Shown: piece by piece, positions 49,990-59,193 of the stretch
Layout of the letters: each line of letters opens with the position of its first letter
How positions within the stretch are numbered: the first letter of the stretch is position 1
Source of the DNA: Agapetus fuscipes
Taxonomy: Eukaryota > Arthropoda > Insecta > Trichoptera > Glossosomatidae
Reading direction: 5' to 3'
NCBI GenBank assembly: GCA_951799405.1
Contig: OX637337.1
Coordinates: 3,968,001-4,032,000, forward strand
Length of the DNA stretch: 64,000 nucleotides
Position numbers and translations under genes: made by a program
Notes under the pieces: generated by a model
Seen by the model: only the letters and a program-made list of their open reading frames with translations
Told to the model about the DNA's origin: nothing
Database searches by the model: none

Positions 49990-50335
49990 AAACTTAACAC
50001 AGCCCGATGTGATCGGAGGAGGTTTCTGGGAATCAGTCTCAGAGACAGGGTTCCAAACCAGGAGATCCGTAAACGCACTGGTGTCACTGATGTCATACAA
50101 CGAGTGACCTGTTTAAAACGGCACTGGGCTGGTCACCATGACGGGTGGCTGAAAAGGATCGTTCCGTGGTGACCCAGGATTTCCAAGCGAGAAGCAGGGA
50201 GACCCCAACTAAGCTTGCTGGATGAAATCAAGAGAACTACTGGCACAGCAGCCGATAGACAAGAGTGGAGAGGATTGGAGGAGGCCTACGTCTAAGAGTG
50301 GACTGAGGAAGGCTGAGGATGAAGAAGAAGAAGGT
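49990..50335 (+). pseudogene. RTE-like LINE 3' end
   Basis: The plus strand reads RDRVPNQEIRKRTGVTDVIQ, RVTCLKRHWAGHHDGWLKRI, then REAGRPQLSLLDEIKRTTGT, AADRQEWRGLEEAY and ends in (GAA)n. The order RTGVTDV...LKW.WAGH...GRP...D.IKR...W...EAY is diagnostic of RTE-type 3' ends. A few stops and frameshifts. The 34.1 kb fragment is the same family. Confidence 0.85.
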
Positions 50336-50339
50336 ATCG

Positions 50340-50660
50340 AGATAATAAGGTGTAAAATAAATAAATGAAAAATAAATTAAATTCAGATTTCGTAGACCCT
50401 GTGGGTCATTAAGGCGCCGTCAGTTTGGTTGATTTGTACGACAAACGTGGTTCCATAGATGATTGATGTTGAGGTCTATCACAAATAGCCCCACGCAAAA
50501 AATACACACACAAGCAATCTATCTGAGAGAGCAAAGATATTGGGAATATTTCGGCTCCTTCGAGGTCATTTGCACAATCACATGTTACATGCGATTCCGT
50601 TAATACAAATCTCATCAGTGTCTTGTACCAACAAAATAAACATGTGAAACTAAATCATGT
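50340..50660. other. No recognised feature
   Basis: Spacer; nothing shared was noticed. Confidence 0.4.
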
Positions 50661-50664
50661 CGAT

Positions 50665-50740
50665 ACGAAGCTGGAGATATAGTGCAACTTCTTCTCTCCA
50701 ATGTGGTTGAATGTAGCGTGTGAAACCTATGTAAGTATTT
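50665..50740 (-). mobile_element. Degenerate SINE-B 3' end
   Basis: GAAGCTGGAGATATAGTGCA, ACTTCTTCTCTCC and GCGTGTGAAACCTAT loosely follow the complement of the SINE-B tail. Confidence 0.4.
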
Positions 50741-50744
50741 GCTG

Positions 50745-50945
50745 ATATAATCGAGCGGCAAGTTCGAACCCCGCTTGCACCGTGTCCTATCGAAAATAAC
50801 TGCGACCCTGGTTCAACAGATGTTATTGCGTACTTATGAATTAACATTTCACTAAAATACGTGTTAACTAATAGGTACCTGTTTCTGGTCAGGTAAAATA
50901 TCTTGGTAAATTGTATTACTGTTCACAAATCTATTTAAAATATTA
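50745..50945 (+). mobile_element. SINE-C copy
   Basis: B-box-like AAGTTCGAACCCC, CCTGGTTCAACAGATGTTAT, AGGTACCTGTTTCTGGTCAG, TTGGTAAATTG and TTCACAAATCTATTTAAA. Confidence 0.75.
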
Positions 50946-50984
50946 AAGGTAATGGGCCTGGCCTTCCGCCAACAACTTGAATTG

Positions 50985-51200
50985 GCAGTGATGTTTTGTC
51001 GTGTGATGTTTTTTCATGTGCCTTTTACGGTATGTTTTGTTTTAGGTAGGTGATGTTTTGTCATGTAACGTTTTTTCTTGTGATGTTTTGTCATTTGATG
51101 TACTTTCCTGTGATGTATTGTCACTGAAATGTTTTGTCATGTGATGTATTGTAATTGTGATTAAATGGCATGTGACGTTTTTTCATGTGCCGTTTATGTT
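50985..51200 (+). repeat. 15 bp minisatellite array, first part
   Basis: Repeated GATGTTTTGTCATGT words with variants; ends where family C begins and resumes at 51475. Confidence 0.75.
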
Positions 51201-51239
51201 ATGTTCTTTATTAGGTATGTCGCTGCCTTAGTTTTTCTT

Positions 51240-51480
51240 TGCCGTATAGACCATTCAGCTAATTTTACATGTGCAATGTTTGCATATGTACTGGACCAAT
51301 GTGTCTGATGAAAACAGGAAATTGATTTAAAAAATATTTAAAATAACTCTCACATTATCGAGTTTTACGTTTTTTCTTAGCTCAGATTGTGTAGAATTTG
51401 ATTTTTAAGACAACTGCATTAAAAAGTCACGTTTGACAGAATTGGTCAATACGGCAAACAAGAACTGGGGGAGCGATGTG
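51240..51480 (+). repeat. Family C repeat between minisatellite arrays
   Basis: CATGTGCAATGTTTGCATAT, GACCAATGTGTCTGATGAAA, CTCACATTATCGAGTTTTAC, TAGCTCAGATTGTGTAGAAT. Confidence 0.75.
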
Positions 51481-51612
51481 ATGTTTTGTCATGTACGTTT
51501 TGTGTTGTGATGTTTTGCCATCGTAATGTATTGTCGATGTGATGAAATGTCATGTAATTTTTTGTCTATCATTTGATGTACATTCATGTGACGTTAAATC
51601 ATGTGTTTTTTT
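51475..51612 (+). repeat. 15 bp minisatellite array, second part
   Basis: GTGATGTTTTGTCATGTACG and further units to 51605. Confidence 0.7.
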
Positions 51613-51649
51613 TATCACTCCCGTTCCACAATGGAACCGATCCGTGTTA

Positions 51650-51825
51650 GAGCCCGTTCCCACTTGTCAGGTGTCGGATTCGTATATTCATCGGAGGTTC
51701 CAGTTGCAGAACATTTCGGACAAAATCGGTTTCCGACAAGTGTGAATAGCTCCATACATAATGTTTTGCCTTTGGAACCTCCGATTAATATACGGATCCG
51801 ACACCCGACAAGTGGGAACGGACTC
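51650..51825. mobile_element. MITE with long inverted ends and TA target duplication
   Basis: GAGCCCGTTCCCACTTGTCA, GGTGTCGGATTCGTAT faces ATACGGATCCGACACCCGAC, AAGTGGGAACGGACTC over about 55 bp. TA at 51648-51649 and 51826-51827. TA duplication and size fit a Tc1/mariner-type MITE. Confidence 0.8.
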
Positions 51826-51829
51826 TAAC

Positions 51830-52184
51830 AATATAAGAATAAGCCTTTTTCATCGCAACAAAATCCAAGTAAATCATCTCTAATTGAAATGGAATGCAAG
51901 CAAAATTAAGATTATTTTCCTGCCTTTGCGGTACAAATATAATTCGCACATATTTTTTTCCAGTAGCAGATTAAACACACGATAATGTTGTCATACTAAT
52001 GAAGAAATATTTTTTCATTCCACTTTACAATTTTTCATCGACTCTCTCAACCGTACCAACAACGTACTTATGTATGAGAGTTTACTGTTATACAATGATT
52101 ATTTTAATCACATAACAGATACCTAATGTGGATATTATTTTATGTTAATATACTTACTTACCGATTCCTTGACATTTAGGTAGG
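51830..52184. other. No recognised feature
   Basis: A+T-rich spacer. Confidence 0.4.
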
Positions 52185-52645
52185 TAAAATAAAAGAAGAG
52201 CTTGTATGAAGAAGGTTATGACTCTGGAGGAAATGAAAGAAGTATGTAAGGATAGAAAGAAATGGCGGTTGATCTGTAATGTTGGCGGCTAGGGTTTATT
52301 AAAGTGAAATTGGTTTTATGTTTTAGTGTTTTTGATGTCTATGTATTTATTATTATTTATTGATTTAAAAAATGTAACTTGTCTTGTATGTTCCTTGACT
52401 TATAGGTTGGTATGCGGCTGGCCACCCATGCTGTAAAAATGGTTCACTTTGCCAATGTCACCCCTGTCTCAGGGAAGGACGGCAAGAGTTGCAGGGTGTA
52501 TGTCCATTTGAGATTTGGTTTTTATGTTGTAGGTTCACCTGAGGCATGTGAAAGCGCGAACTTGTACGTGTCTGGTTGTGAGAATGCATGTAATGTGAAT
52601 CTTCAATGTAACACATCATTGCAACTTAGATTAGGTTAGATTATA
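52185..52645 (+). mobile_element. LINE-G 3' end continuous with TREP
   Basis: LINE-G coding remnant (GAGCTTGTATGAAGAAGGTT; GAAGTATGTAAGGATAGAAA; ATGGCGGTTGATCTGT) is followed by about 120 bp of A+T-rich linker and then a complete TREP starting TTCCTTGACTTATAGG at 52392. The same linker, GTTGGCGGCTAGGGTTTATT and onward, precedes TREP at 56.83 kb. Confidence 0.85.
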
Positions 52646-52669
52646 TTATTTTATGTTAATTTACTTACT

Positions 52670-53132
52670 TATCGATTCCTTGACTTATAGGTTGGTATGA
52701 GGCTGACCACCCATACTGTAAAAAATGGTTCACTTTGCCAATATTTTCAAATTTGCTCTTCCCTGGGTTGAAAAATTCATAAACCTTTACCAATGACCGG
52801 TCACCAAAGGTCCATCCAGCCTTACAGCAACTGGGTCTTGCTTGGGTATTGATGCTTTGTAGCGACGACCAAGCTCGTATACCTCTGCGGCACTACAACA
52901 AGTGTCATAGACCCCTAGAGTCTCTAAAATCTAGGGAGTCTCCCGCGCAGGATTTCTTAAAAAAAATGTCACCCCTGTTTCAGGGAAGGTCGGCAAGAGT
53001 TGCAGGGCTTATATTCATTTGAGATTGGGGTTTTATATTGTAGTTCCACATGCGGCATGTGTTTGTGGGAATGCGTTTAATACGAATCTTAAATGATATA
53101 TATATCTTTGTAGCTTGGATTCAGATTTAGAT
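52670..53132 (+). mobile_element. TREP interrupted by SINE-A type 2
   Basis: TREP at 52676-52739 and 52969-53132 joins as TTTGCCAAT|GTCACCCCTG. The end is degenerate (TTTGTAGCTTGGATTCAGAT). Confidence 0.85.
52741..52968 (+). mobile_element. SINE-A type 2, 5'-truncated, inside TREP
   Basis: Starts in the body at TTTTCAAATTTGCTC, passes CAAGCTCG into CACCTCTGCGGCACTACAAC, TAGACCCCTAGAGTCTC, AATCTAGGGAGTCTCCCGC and an A-run. Target duplication is at most 2-3 bases (AAT). Confidence 0.85.
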
Positions 53133-53134
53133 GT

Positions 53135-53410
53135 ACCTACTAATCCAGCCATTCTGGGAACATAAACCTCCTCCATATTTCTCTAGAAGCAATATTCTGC
53201 TAGAATTCTTACACTTTGGATATCCATCCAAGTCGAAGCTTGCAAAAGAGCTCCATGGATAAAAAAAATCACACATCACCTTGTTTATGGACAGGAATCG
53301 GTATCTCGTCGCCTTTAGGTCGTAAGGAATTTGGCAGAATAGTGCTTTAGGCATCTCTACCCTGGACCGCTGCATCCAGTCACAAGCAATCCTTTTAAAG
53401 TCGTCTGATA
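53135..53410 (-). other. Unassigned open stretch
   Basis: The minus strand is open for about 90 codons (SDDFKRIACDWMQRSRVEMP at its start). The first dozen residues loosely resemble the D-x-K-R-x-A...W end motif of RTE elements, the remainder does not. Not convincing as a gene. Confidence 0.25.
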
Positions 53411-53412
53411 GC

Positions 53413-53492
53413 CCGGTCCGTATTCCAGTGGTAACTCTTCGTACTCGTGATTCGAAGGTAGTGGGCTCGAATCCCAGCAGAGCACGAAACAA
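53413..53492 (+). mobile_element. SINE-A-like tRNA head
   Basis: CCGGTCCGTATTCCAGTGGT and GTGGGCTCGAATCCCAGCAG. Directly followed by an inverted family F copy. Confidence 0.65.
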
Positions 53493-53499
53493 ATTTCAT

Positions 53500-53763
53500 A
53501 TTTCATATCCACTGCTCCAAGGAAGACAGCACTAAGTCAAAAAGGATAGTTTTGCAGGAAAGCCAATTGAATGTTATTTATTCCATAGAATACAATGCAT
53601 AAACTATTTTTTACATTTATTTATTAACGAATTTAAAAGAGACAGAGACACGGCTGTCATCTTGGAATGAAGATAATGATTTGTTACCTTCAGAAATGGA
53701 GATAAGTCAAAAACCTAAATTTCGGAGTTACTTCCTTCTTTCGTGGAGCAGTTGATATTTTCT
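53500..53763 (-). repeat. Family F repeat, inverted copy
   Basis: AAGGAAGACAGCACTAAGTC, GGAAAGCCAATTGAATGTTA, CGGCTGTCATCTTGGAATGA, TCGGAGTTACTTCCTTCTTT: complement of 30610-30890. Confidence 0.75.
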
Positions 53764-53838
53764 GTGGCCTGATTGGGCTCTTGAGTTGTGATTCACTCAA
53801 GAACAGCGCTCACCAAATAAAATATTCTTATGATTATA
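53764..53838 (+). mobile_element. Type 1 tail alone
   Basis: GGCCTGATTGGGCTCTTGAG, TTGTGATTCACTCAAGAACA, GCGCTCACCAAATAAAAT. Shares the GGCCTGATT lead with 31344. Confidence 0.65.
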
Positions 53839-54185
53839 TATTTTTTTTATCTAGGTACAAATGATGCATGGATATTTTCATCTCTGTACAACTGTTCGCG
53901 TGTCGGTTGACCATAAAGCTTGCTCACATAAAATGATTTAATTACTCCATTAATATTTATTTAATTGAGAATAGCACTGGATCGTATTCTCTACGATTGG
54001 TAGCGTATTGCCAGCAATAATTGCCAGTGCACCTACCCGAGGTATTGTCTGAACGATAATTTATAAACAATTCGATTGTTATCTCAGTTCGCAGCAGATT
54101 AAAATGTTCATTTCGATAATTGTTGTGTTTAACAATTATTGTATACTTGTCAATTGATGTTGATTTAATTGTTATGATTTTACTG
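53839..54185. other. No recognised feature
   Basis: A+T-rich spacer; a 90-codon minus frame has no motif. Confidence 0.4.
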
Positions 54186-54187
54186 GG

Positions 54188-54602
54188 ATATAATCTAAGT
54201 TGCAAAGGGATGTAACATTGGGGATTCATTCACATTAGGTATATGCATTTTCACCATGCAGCGTGTGAACAACTTACAATATAAAAACCCAAATCTCAAA
54301 TAAACATACACCCTGCAACTCCTGCCGACCTTTCCTGAAACAGGGGTCTAATCTTATCTAATCTAAGCTGCAAGGATATATATCATTTAAGATTTATATT
54401 AAATGTATTCCCACAAGCAAACATGTATAATTTCGCGATAACACATGCCGCATGTGGACCTACAATATAAAAACCCAATCTCAAATGAACATAAGCACTG
54501 CAACTCTTGCCGTCCTTCCCTGAAACAGGGGTGACATTGGCAAAGTGAATCATTTTATACAGCATGGGTGGTCAGCCGCATACCAACCTATAAGTCAAGG
54601 AA
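54188..54602 (-). mobile_element. Two TREP copies in tandem
   Basis: First copy 54188-54345 (internally deleted, ends CAGGGG), second 54346-54602 complete from TCTAATCTTATCTAATCTAA to CTATAAGTCAAGGAACT. They join without spacer, a small-scale version of the array at 0.3-3.4 kb. Confidence 0.85.
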
Positions 54603-54908
54603 CTTATCATTTTAATTAAACTCCGTGCTTGTATATATAGGTAAGAGAGAGACGATTCTTGCGTGTTTGAGATTATTCTGTAATGGATTATACCACAGCA
54701 GTCTACTATCATCGATTTTATCACTACACCAGCTGTTTGACACTACTCCAGTTACGCACACCAGCAAACTACGTGCCTAGGTAGGTACCTACATGTACAC
54801 AAAAAAACTCATAGTTTGTAACAATATTGTTTGAGTCATATAGAATCAAACACGGCAATCTATTTTTATGTGATAAGATTTAGATTTAAGAAATAAGGTA
54901 ATGAGATA
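54603..54908. other. No recognised feature
   Basis: Contains CCTAGGTAGGTACCTAC at about 54776, a motif frequent in lepidopteran genomes; otherwise unassigned. Confidence 0.4.
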
Positions 54909-54911
54909 GTC

Positions 54912-55036
54912 CGGTCGATAGCTCAGTTGGTAGATTGCTTGCATTCTATGCCGAGATCTAGGGTTCAAATGGCACCGAGTGTGGCCTGTGGATCCTATCT
55001 TTTTTACATGAAGGGGGCCGGTTTTGCGTGAACAAC
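54912..55036 (+). mobile_element. SINE-B, head and short body
   Basis: GTCGATAGCTCAGTTGGTAG and GGGTTCAAATGGC, then GGATCCTATC and AAGGGGGCCGG. More SINE-B-like words appear past the MITE at 55300-55440 in mixed orientation. Confidence 0.7.
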
Positions 55037-55038
55037 TT

Positions 55039-55283
55039 ACGGGGCTATTCTTAGACATTTTAGTCATCGGTTGAGCCCACGCTTTGACAAACTAATGATG
55101 CCTGGGCTCGAAGTTTCATCACAACGGTCACTCCTACCTACCTAATTTGGTAATATTTGTATGAAGACAAATCAGATGTTCGCTTGTGGCCATCTTGGGC
55201 TGGCAATTCTTCATACAAATGCATCATTAGTTTGTCAAAGCGTGGGCTCAACTGACGACTAAAATGTCTAAGAATAGCCCCGT
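55039..55283. mobile_element. MITE with 63 bp terminal inverted repeats
   Basis: 55039-55101 and 55221-55283 are inverted copies differing at about two positions, beginning ACGGGGCTATTCTTAGACAT. The middle of about 120 bp is unique and non-coding. The target duplication is unclear. Confidence 0.85.
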
Positions 55284-55680
55284 TTGAGTTTAAGTGGGAA
55301 TTTCTCAGCTCCCGAGGGGGAGGCTCTCATTTCACCTTAAAAACTGGTCCTACGAGCTAGAATCAGATGAAGAAGAAAAACACTACCTAGTCGGTCACCT
55401 TAATTGTAAAAATAAACAGGTATTACACGCAAAGAACTATCACTTACATGTAGACATGGTATTATGCTATACTTAAGAAGCTATCACATTTATAAAATTA
55501 CCTATACATTACACGTCTTGTTTAGGTATCTCATTAAGAGGACTGCACCCCTTTTTTTTCTTGACTTTCTTTTATGACTTTTCTTTCCGATTTAACGGAA
55601 AGGAGGGACAGGGGGTAGTTGTCAAAATAACACGCTTTCAAGCAAATTAACAGGCATCCTTTGATACTTTTATGTCGGTT
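55284..55680. other. Rearranged SINE-B words and spacer
   Basis: CTCAGCTCCCGAGGGGGAGG, CTCATTTC (minus sense) then TTGTAAAAATAAACAGGT (plus sense) suggest a rearranged SINE-B. The rest is unassigned. Confidence 0.4.
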
Positions 55681-55685
55681 TTAAT

Positions 55686-55800
55686 GGTGCTACGACAACT
55701 CGTCCACAGACAGATCATCCATGGACAAATTGGTCACACGATGGTCCTCCTTCACGACTTTCCGATCAACTACATTATGGTCACATACAACAAATGGATA
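55686..55800 (+). repeat. Outpost of the 15 bp-monomer satellite
   Basis: ACGACAACTCGTCCACAGAC, TCATCCATGGACAAATTGGT, CACACGATGGTCC, and the border GGTCACATACAACAAATGG that also ends the main array at 39360. Confidence 0.75.
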
Positions 55801-56235
55801 CCTTAAGCTGAAACTGAATAAGTGTTTATTCACTGATTGGAGAAATTGTAAATAAAACATATTTTAACGGTAGGTACTCGTACTTCTGTTAACACAGTGA
55901 AAGTTCATTGTCTTTCTTTATAAATTCAATGGAAAAAAACAAAGTTTGAATTCAATTTTATTTCTTTTTTTGCTCAAACGTTTTCGCATAATAAGGCATT
56001 TTCAGGAGCACAATTATTTAAAACGTTTAAGCAAAAAAAAGTGAATTAAAACTTTATTTATTCCTATTGAGTTTATAAAAAAAACAGTGAATAAAACATT
56101 TTATTTGGTGTAACTTCTCATAGTAAGTGAACTAATTTTAAGAAAGTGCTCATGAAAAACTTCTAAACTACACGATTTTTACACTTTTTTGGTGTTTTCT
56201 CTTTCAAAAAATTGTAAAATTAATCTGAATTACAA
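55801..56235 (+). repeat. Family G repeat with an internal foldback
   Basis: GAATAAGTGTTTATTCACTG at the left, and AACTTCTCATAGTAAGTGAA, AGTGCTCATGAAAAACTTCT after 56115. Between them (about 55875-56090) lies a foldback whose arms contain TTTGCTCAAACGTTTT and AAAACGTTTAAGCAAA around CGCATAATAAGGCATTTTCA, related in wording to the palindrome at 8.0 kb. Confidence 0.65.
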
Positions 56236-56324
56236 CAGCACTCACTATATACAAAGGTTTTTTGTTAAGCAAGTTTTTTTGCGATGGAGTTGTTTTTAGA
56301 TCTATATAGTATAATTATGACCAA

Positions 56325-56450
56325 AATATCTTTGACCAAAAAGTCGTGTGGACAGACTATTGTGTGACCGATTTGCTCATAGACAAGCTGTCTGTGGACG
56401 AGTTATCAATGACTGAATTATCGTTAGACGAGCTTTAATACAAAAAACGT
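56325..56450 (-). repeat. Second outpost of the 15 bp-monomer satellite, inverted
   Basis: TTGACCAAAAAGTCGTGTGG, GTGTGACCGATTTGCTCATA, GACAAGCTGTCTGTGGACGA: degenerate monomers on the opposite strand. Confidence 0.7.
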
Positions 56451-56591
56451 CTCCGGACATTTCGTCCCCTCGTTCATTTTTTTTTACCAATAACATCTTA
56501 TCACGCGATACAAATTGACACACCTTTATATGGATTATATAATTATGTTGACGCTCCCTTAATCACGATACCAGCCCTTAACGAGAAGCGA

Positions 56592-56670
56592 TACCGGTCC
56601 GTACTCTAGTGGTTAACGCTTCGGACTCATAATAAAAAAGCAGTGAACTCGATTCCCAGCGAAACTCAAA
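56592..56670 (+). mobile_element. SINE-A-like tRNA head
   Basis: CCGGTCCGTACTCTAGTGGT, TAACGCTTCGGACTC and TGAACTCGATTCCCAGCG. Body missing. Confidence 0.65.
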
Positions 56671-57086
56671 AAGAAGTATGTAAGGATAGAAAGAAATGGC
56701 GGTCAATCTGTAATGTTGGCGGCTAGGGTTTATTAAAGTGAAATTGGTTTTATGATTTAGTTTTTTTTAGTGTCCATGTTTATATTATTGTTTATTGATT
56801 TAAAAAATGTAATTTGCGATGTTTGTTCCTTGACTTATAGGTTGGTATGCGGCTGGCCACCCATGCTGTAAAAATGGTTCACTTTGCCAATGTCACCCCT
56901 GTTTCAGGGAAGGACGGCAAGAGTTGCAGAGCTTATGTTCATTTGAGATTGGATTTTTATATTGTAGGTCTACATGCGGTATGTGTTAGCGCGAAATTAT
57001 ACATGTCTGCTTGTGGGAATGCATTTAATATAAATCTTTAATGATATATATCTTTGCAGCTTAGATTAGATTAGATTAGATTAGAC
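56671..57086 (+). mobile_element. LINE-G 3' end continuous with TREP, second copy
   Basis: AAGTATGTAAGGATAGAAAG, the same linker as at 52.28 kb, then TREP from TTCCTTGACTTATAGG (56826) to GCAGCTTAGATTAGATTAG. Upstream and 5' TREP halves agree with the 52 kb copy, but the 3' half belongs to a different TREP subfamily. Confidence 0.85.
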
Positions 57087-57111
57087 TCAAAAATTAATGT
57101 TTCATTTTAGA

Positions 57112-57253
57112 TCGGTCGCAAAAGGTTCATGAAGCCCTAACCAACCGGTCAGTAGTCTAGTAGTTAACGCTACGGACTAGTTGGTCGCAAAAAGTCCACG
57201 CAACCCTACACAACCGGTTCGTTATCTAGTAGTTAACGCCAAGGACTCGCGAT
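57112..57253 (+). repeat. Tandem duplication of a SINE-A head, about 70 bp
   Basis: GGTCGCAAAAGGTTCATGAA ... CTAGTAGTTAACGCTACGGA is followed by GGTCGCAAAAAGTCCACGCA ... CTAGTAGTTAACGCCAAGGA. Confidence 0.75.
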
Positions 57254-57710
57254 CGGAAGGTCTAGAGTTCAATTCGCGGCGGAGCAAAAAAACGAAAATC
57301 CTCTTTGCTGGGTTATAAAATTCATATGCCTTTAATTCCTTGACTTATAGGTTGGTATGCGGCTGACCACCCATGCTGTAGAAAATGGTTCACTTTGCCA
57401 ATGTCAACCCTGTTTCAGGGAAGGACGGCAAGAGTTGCAGGGTGCAAGCGCGAACTTGTACGTATCTGGTTGTGAGAATGCATGTAATATGAATCTCCAA
57501 TGTAACATATTTTGCAACTTAGATTAGATTAGATTAGATTAGCCTGTACCAAAGACCGGTCACTAATAAAGTCTTTGTAGTTTTACAGTAACTGGGTCTC
57601 GCTTGAGACTTGGCGCCTTCTACAGCTACGACCAACCTCGCAAAGGTGTTTTTGAGGTGTGATTCACACGAAAATAGATCACACCAAATAAATAATCCCA
57701 TAATTATGAT
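57212..57710 (+). mobile_element. SINE-A type 1 interrupted by TREP
   Basis: Head with GTTATCTAGTAGTTAACGCC and B-box GAGTTCAATTCGC, body to CCTTTA (57335). After TREP it resumes CCTGTACCAAAGACCGG, GGCGCCTTCTACAGC, then GGTGTTTTTGAGGTGTGATT and ACCAAATAAATAATCC. Confidence 0.8.
57336..57543 (+). mobile_element. TREP inside SINE-A, internally deleted
   Basis: ATTCCTTGACTTATAGG to GCAACTTAGATTAGATTAG with about 45 bp missing after TTGCAGGGTG. Flanks CCTTTA/CCTGTA are consistent with a diverged target duplication. Confidence 0.85.
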
Positions 57711-57748
57711 ATTAGAGTTGGTTTATATCTTGAAAAAAAAACAATTTA

Positions 57749-57848
57749 CATAAGACACATTGGTTCAGCACACATTCAAACATTGCTCATGTGAAATTTT
57801 CTCTGATGGGCATAAGACAAACAAGAACTAAGGGTACGTTGTGTAACC
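57749..57848 (-). repeat. Family C, inverted partial copy
   Basis: CATAAGACACATTGGTTCAG, AACATTGCTCATGTGAAATT, GACAAACAAGAACTAAGGGT. Confidence 0.7.
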
Positions 57849-57935
57849 GCAAACGTACACGTGGTTGCTTGTGCATATGCGTGTATAATGAACCTCAACT
57901 TTTAGTTTTTTTTGCAGCTTAGATTTTAGACTGAA
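57849..57935 (+). mobile_element. TREP 3' scrap
   Basis: GTACACGTGGTTGCTTGTG, ATATGCGTGTATAATGAACC and TTTGCAGCTTAGATTTTAG. Confidence 0.55.
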
Positions 57936-58243
57936 TGTGTTTTTAGATTCATTTTTTTACGTGTCATCATTGTATTATTCGATCCCAATCAAGTCCACAC
58001 AGCCCCATTGTTTGTTCCAATTAAATGAGATATTTTTTAAACGCTCGTATCTCTCACGAAACGCCACAAAAAAAATTACCAGACCATGATGGGGGGAAGA
58101 AACGAGAGAAAGAAGCCAGAACAATCTCATAAATGGACCGTCAGGAGGGGCGTCGTAAATCATCAGAAGGTAAAAACACATCGTAAGACACACCTTTTCA
58201 TTAAAAAGCGAAACCACTAATCTGTCGTCCACCAGTCGGGTCT
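57936..58243. other. No recognised feature
   Basis: A minus-strand frame of 85 codons (57975-58232) is hydrophobic in part but has no recognisable motif; not supported as a gene. Confidence 0.4.
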
Positions 58244-58377
58244 GTTGCGGTCAGGCCTGGATTAAAAGCGGTTCAAGCTGTGTGACTGCACCAGGGCCCC
58301 CTATTCCAAAGGATTTTCAAAGACTTGGACTTAGTAATTCCAAAGAAAAATTAAGTATTAAAAAGCATTTGAATAAT

Positions 58378-58632
58378 ATCTATAATCTAAGATGCAGAGA
58401 TATATGTATTAACATTCAAAACTCATATCAAATGCATGCCCACAAACAGACACGAGGAAGTTCGCACTTTTAAATGCTGAATGTGTACTTACAAATAAAA
58501 ACCAAACCTCAAAAAACATACACCTTACAACTTTTGCAGACCTCCCCTAAAACAGGGGTGACATTGGTACAGCGAAACATTTTCTACAGCATGTGTGGTC
58601 AGCCGCATACCAACGTATAAGTTAAGGAACAA
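58378..58632 (-). mobile_element. TREP copy
   Basis: ATAATCTAAGATGCAGAGAT at the tail end, CACAAACAGACACGAGGAAG, CAGGGGTGACATTGGTAC, GTCAGCCGCATACCAACGTA, TAAGTTAAGGAAC. Confidence 0.85.
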
Positions 58633-58664
58633 TATATCAAATAAGTTTAATGATAATTGTAATA

Positions 58665-59144
58665 TTAGGATGATTTATTTGGTGAGCGCTGTTTTGTGTG
58701 AATCATACCTCAAAAGTGCTGTGCGAGCTTAATCGTCGTCTGTAGAAAGCCCCAATCCTCAATCAATATCCAGGTGCTGTAAGGCTGGATGGATCTTTGG
58801 TTACCGGTCTGTGTTTTTTTTTTAAATATAAATTAATTTCTCATCCCCACGAAGAGCACATTTGAAAATATAAATGGAGTATTTTTTGTGCTTCGCCGGG
58901 ATTCGAACCCACTTTAATCTATAATGTAAATTGCCAAAATATATTACAGTTAAGATTCATTTTAAATGCAAACCCAAAAGCAGGCGCGTGTAAGTTCACG
59001 CCTACACATGCCGCATGTGGACTTACAACCAAAAACCCAATCTCAAATAAACATAAACCCTGCAACTCTTGCCGATCTTCCCTGAAACAGAGGTGATATT
59101 GGCAACCCACGACCTTCCATTTTCGAGCTAAGTACAGACCGGTT
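58665..59144 (-). mobile_element. SINE-A type 1 interrupted by TREP
   Basis: Tail GATGATTTATTTGGTGAGCG (58669), body, then the B-box complement GGGATTCGAACCCAC. After TREP the head continues GACCTTCCATTTTCGAGC and GTACAGACCGG. Confidence 0.85.
58913..59103 (-). mobile_element. TREP, 5'-truncated, with 7 bp target duplication
   Basis: AACCCAC flanks at 58906-58912 and 59104-59110. In its own sense it starts at GCCAATATCACCTCTG, missing the first 70 or so bases, and ends ATAGATTAAA. 5' truncation plus target duplication is the signature of target-primed reverse transcription. Confidence 0.9.
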
Positions 59145-59193
59145 GTTTATCTCTCCTTGGACCAGGGCCCCCGGTGGGCTTAATGCGGACCTG

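Larger units (their letters stand above)
58252..59193. mobile_element. Candidate hAT-like MITE expanded by three younger insertions
   Basis: The left end CAGGCCTGGATTAA and, on the opposite strand at the right, CCAGGTCCGCATTAAGCCC look like one inverted terminus. GCACCAGGGCCCCC and its complement CCAGGGCCCCCGG lie just inside both. Possible 8 bp flanks GTTGCGGT and GCCGTGGT agree at only 5 of 8 positions. Removing TREP (58378-58632) and the SINE-A/TREP nest (58665-59144) leaves roughly 200 bp. Confidence 0.45.

Noticed and set aside
53127..53492. 121-codon minus-strand gene
   Set aside because: The frame spans a TREP edge, an unassigned stretch and a SINE tRNA-like head, so most of it is chance readthrough.
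57975..58232. 85-codon minus-strand gene
   Set aside because: No recognisable domain, no conservation with other parts of the window, and it sits between repeat fragments.
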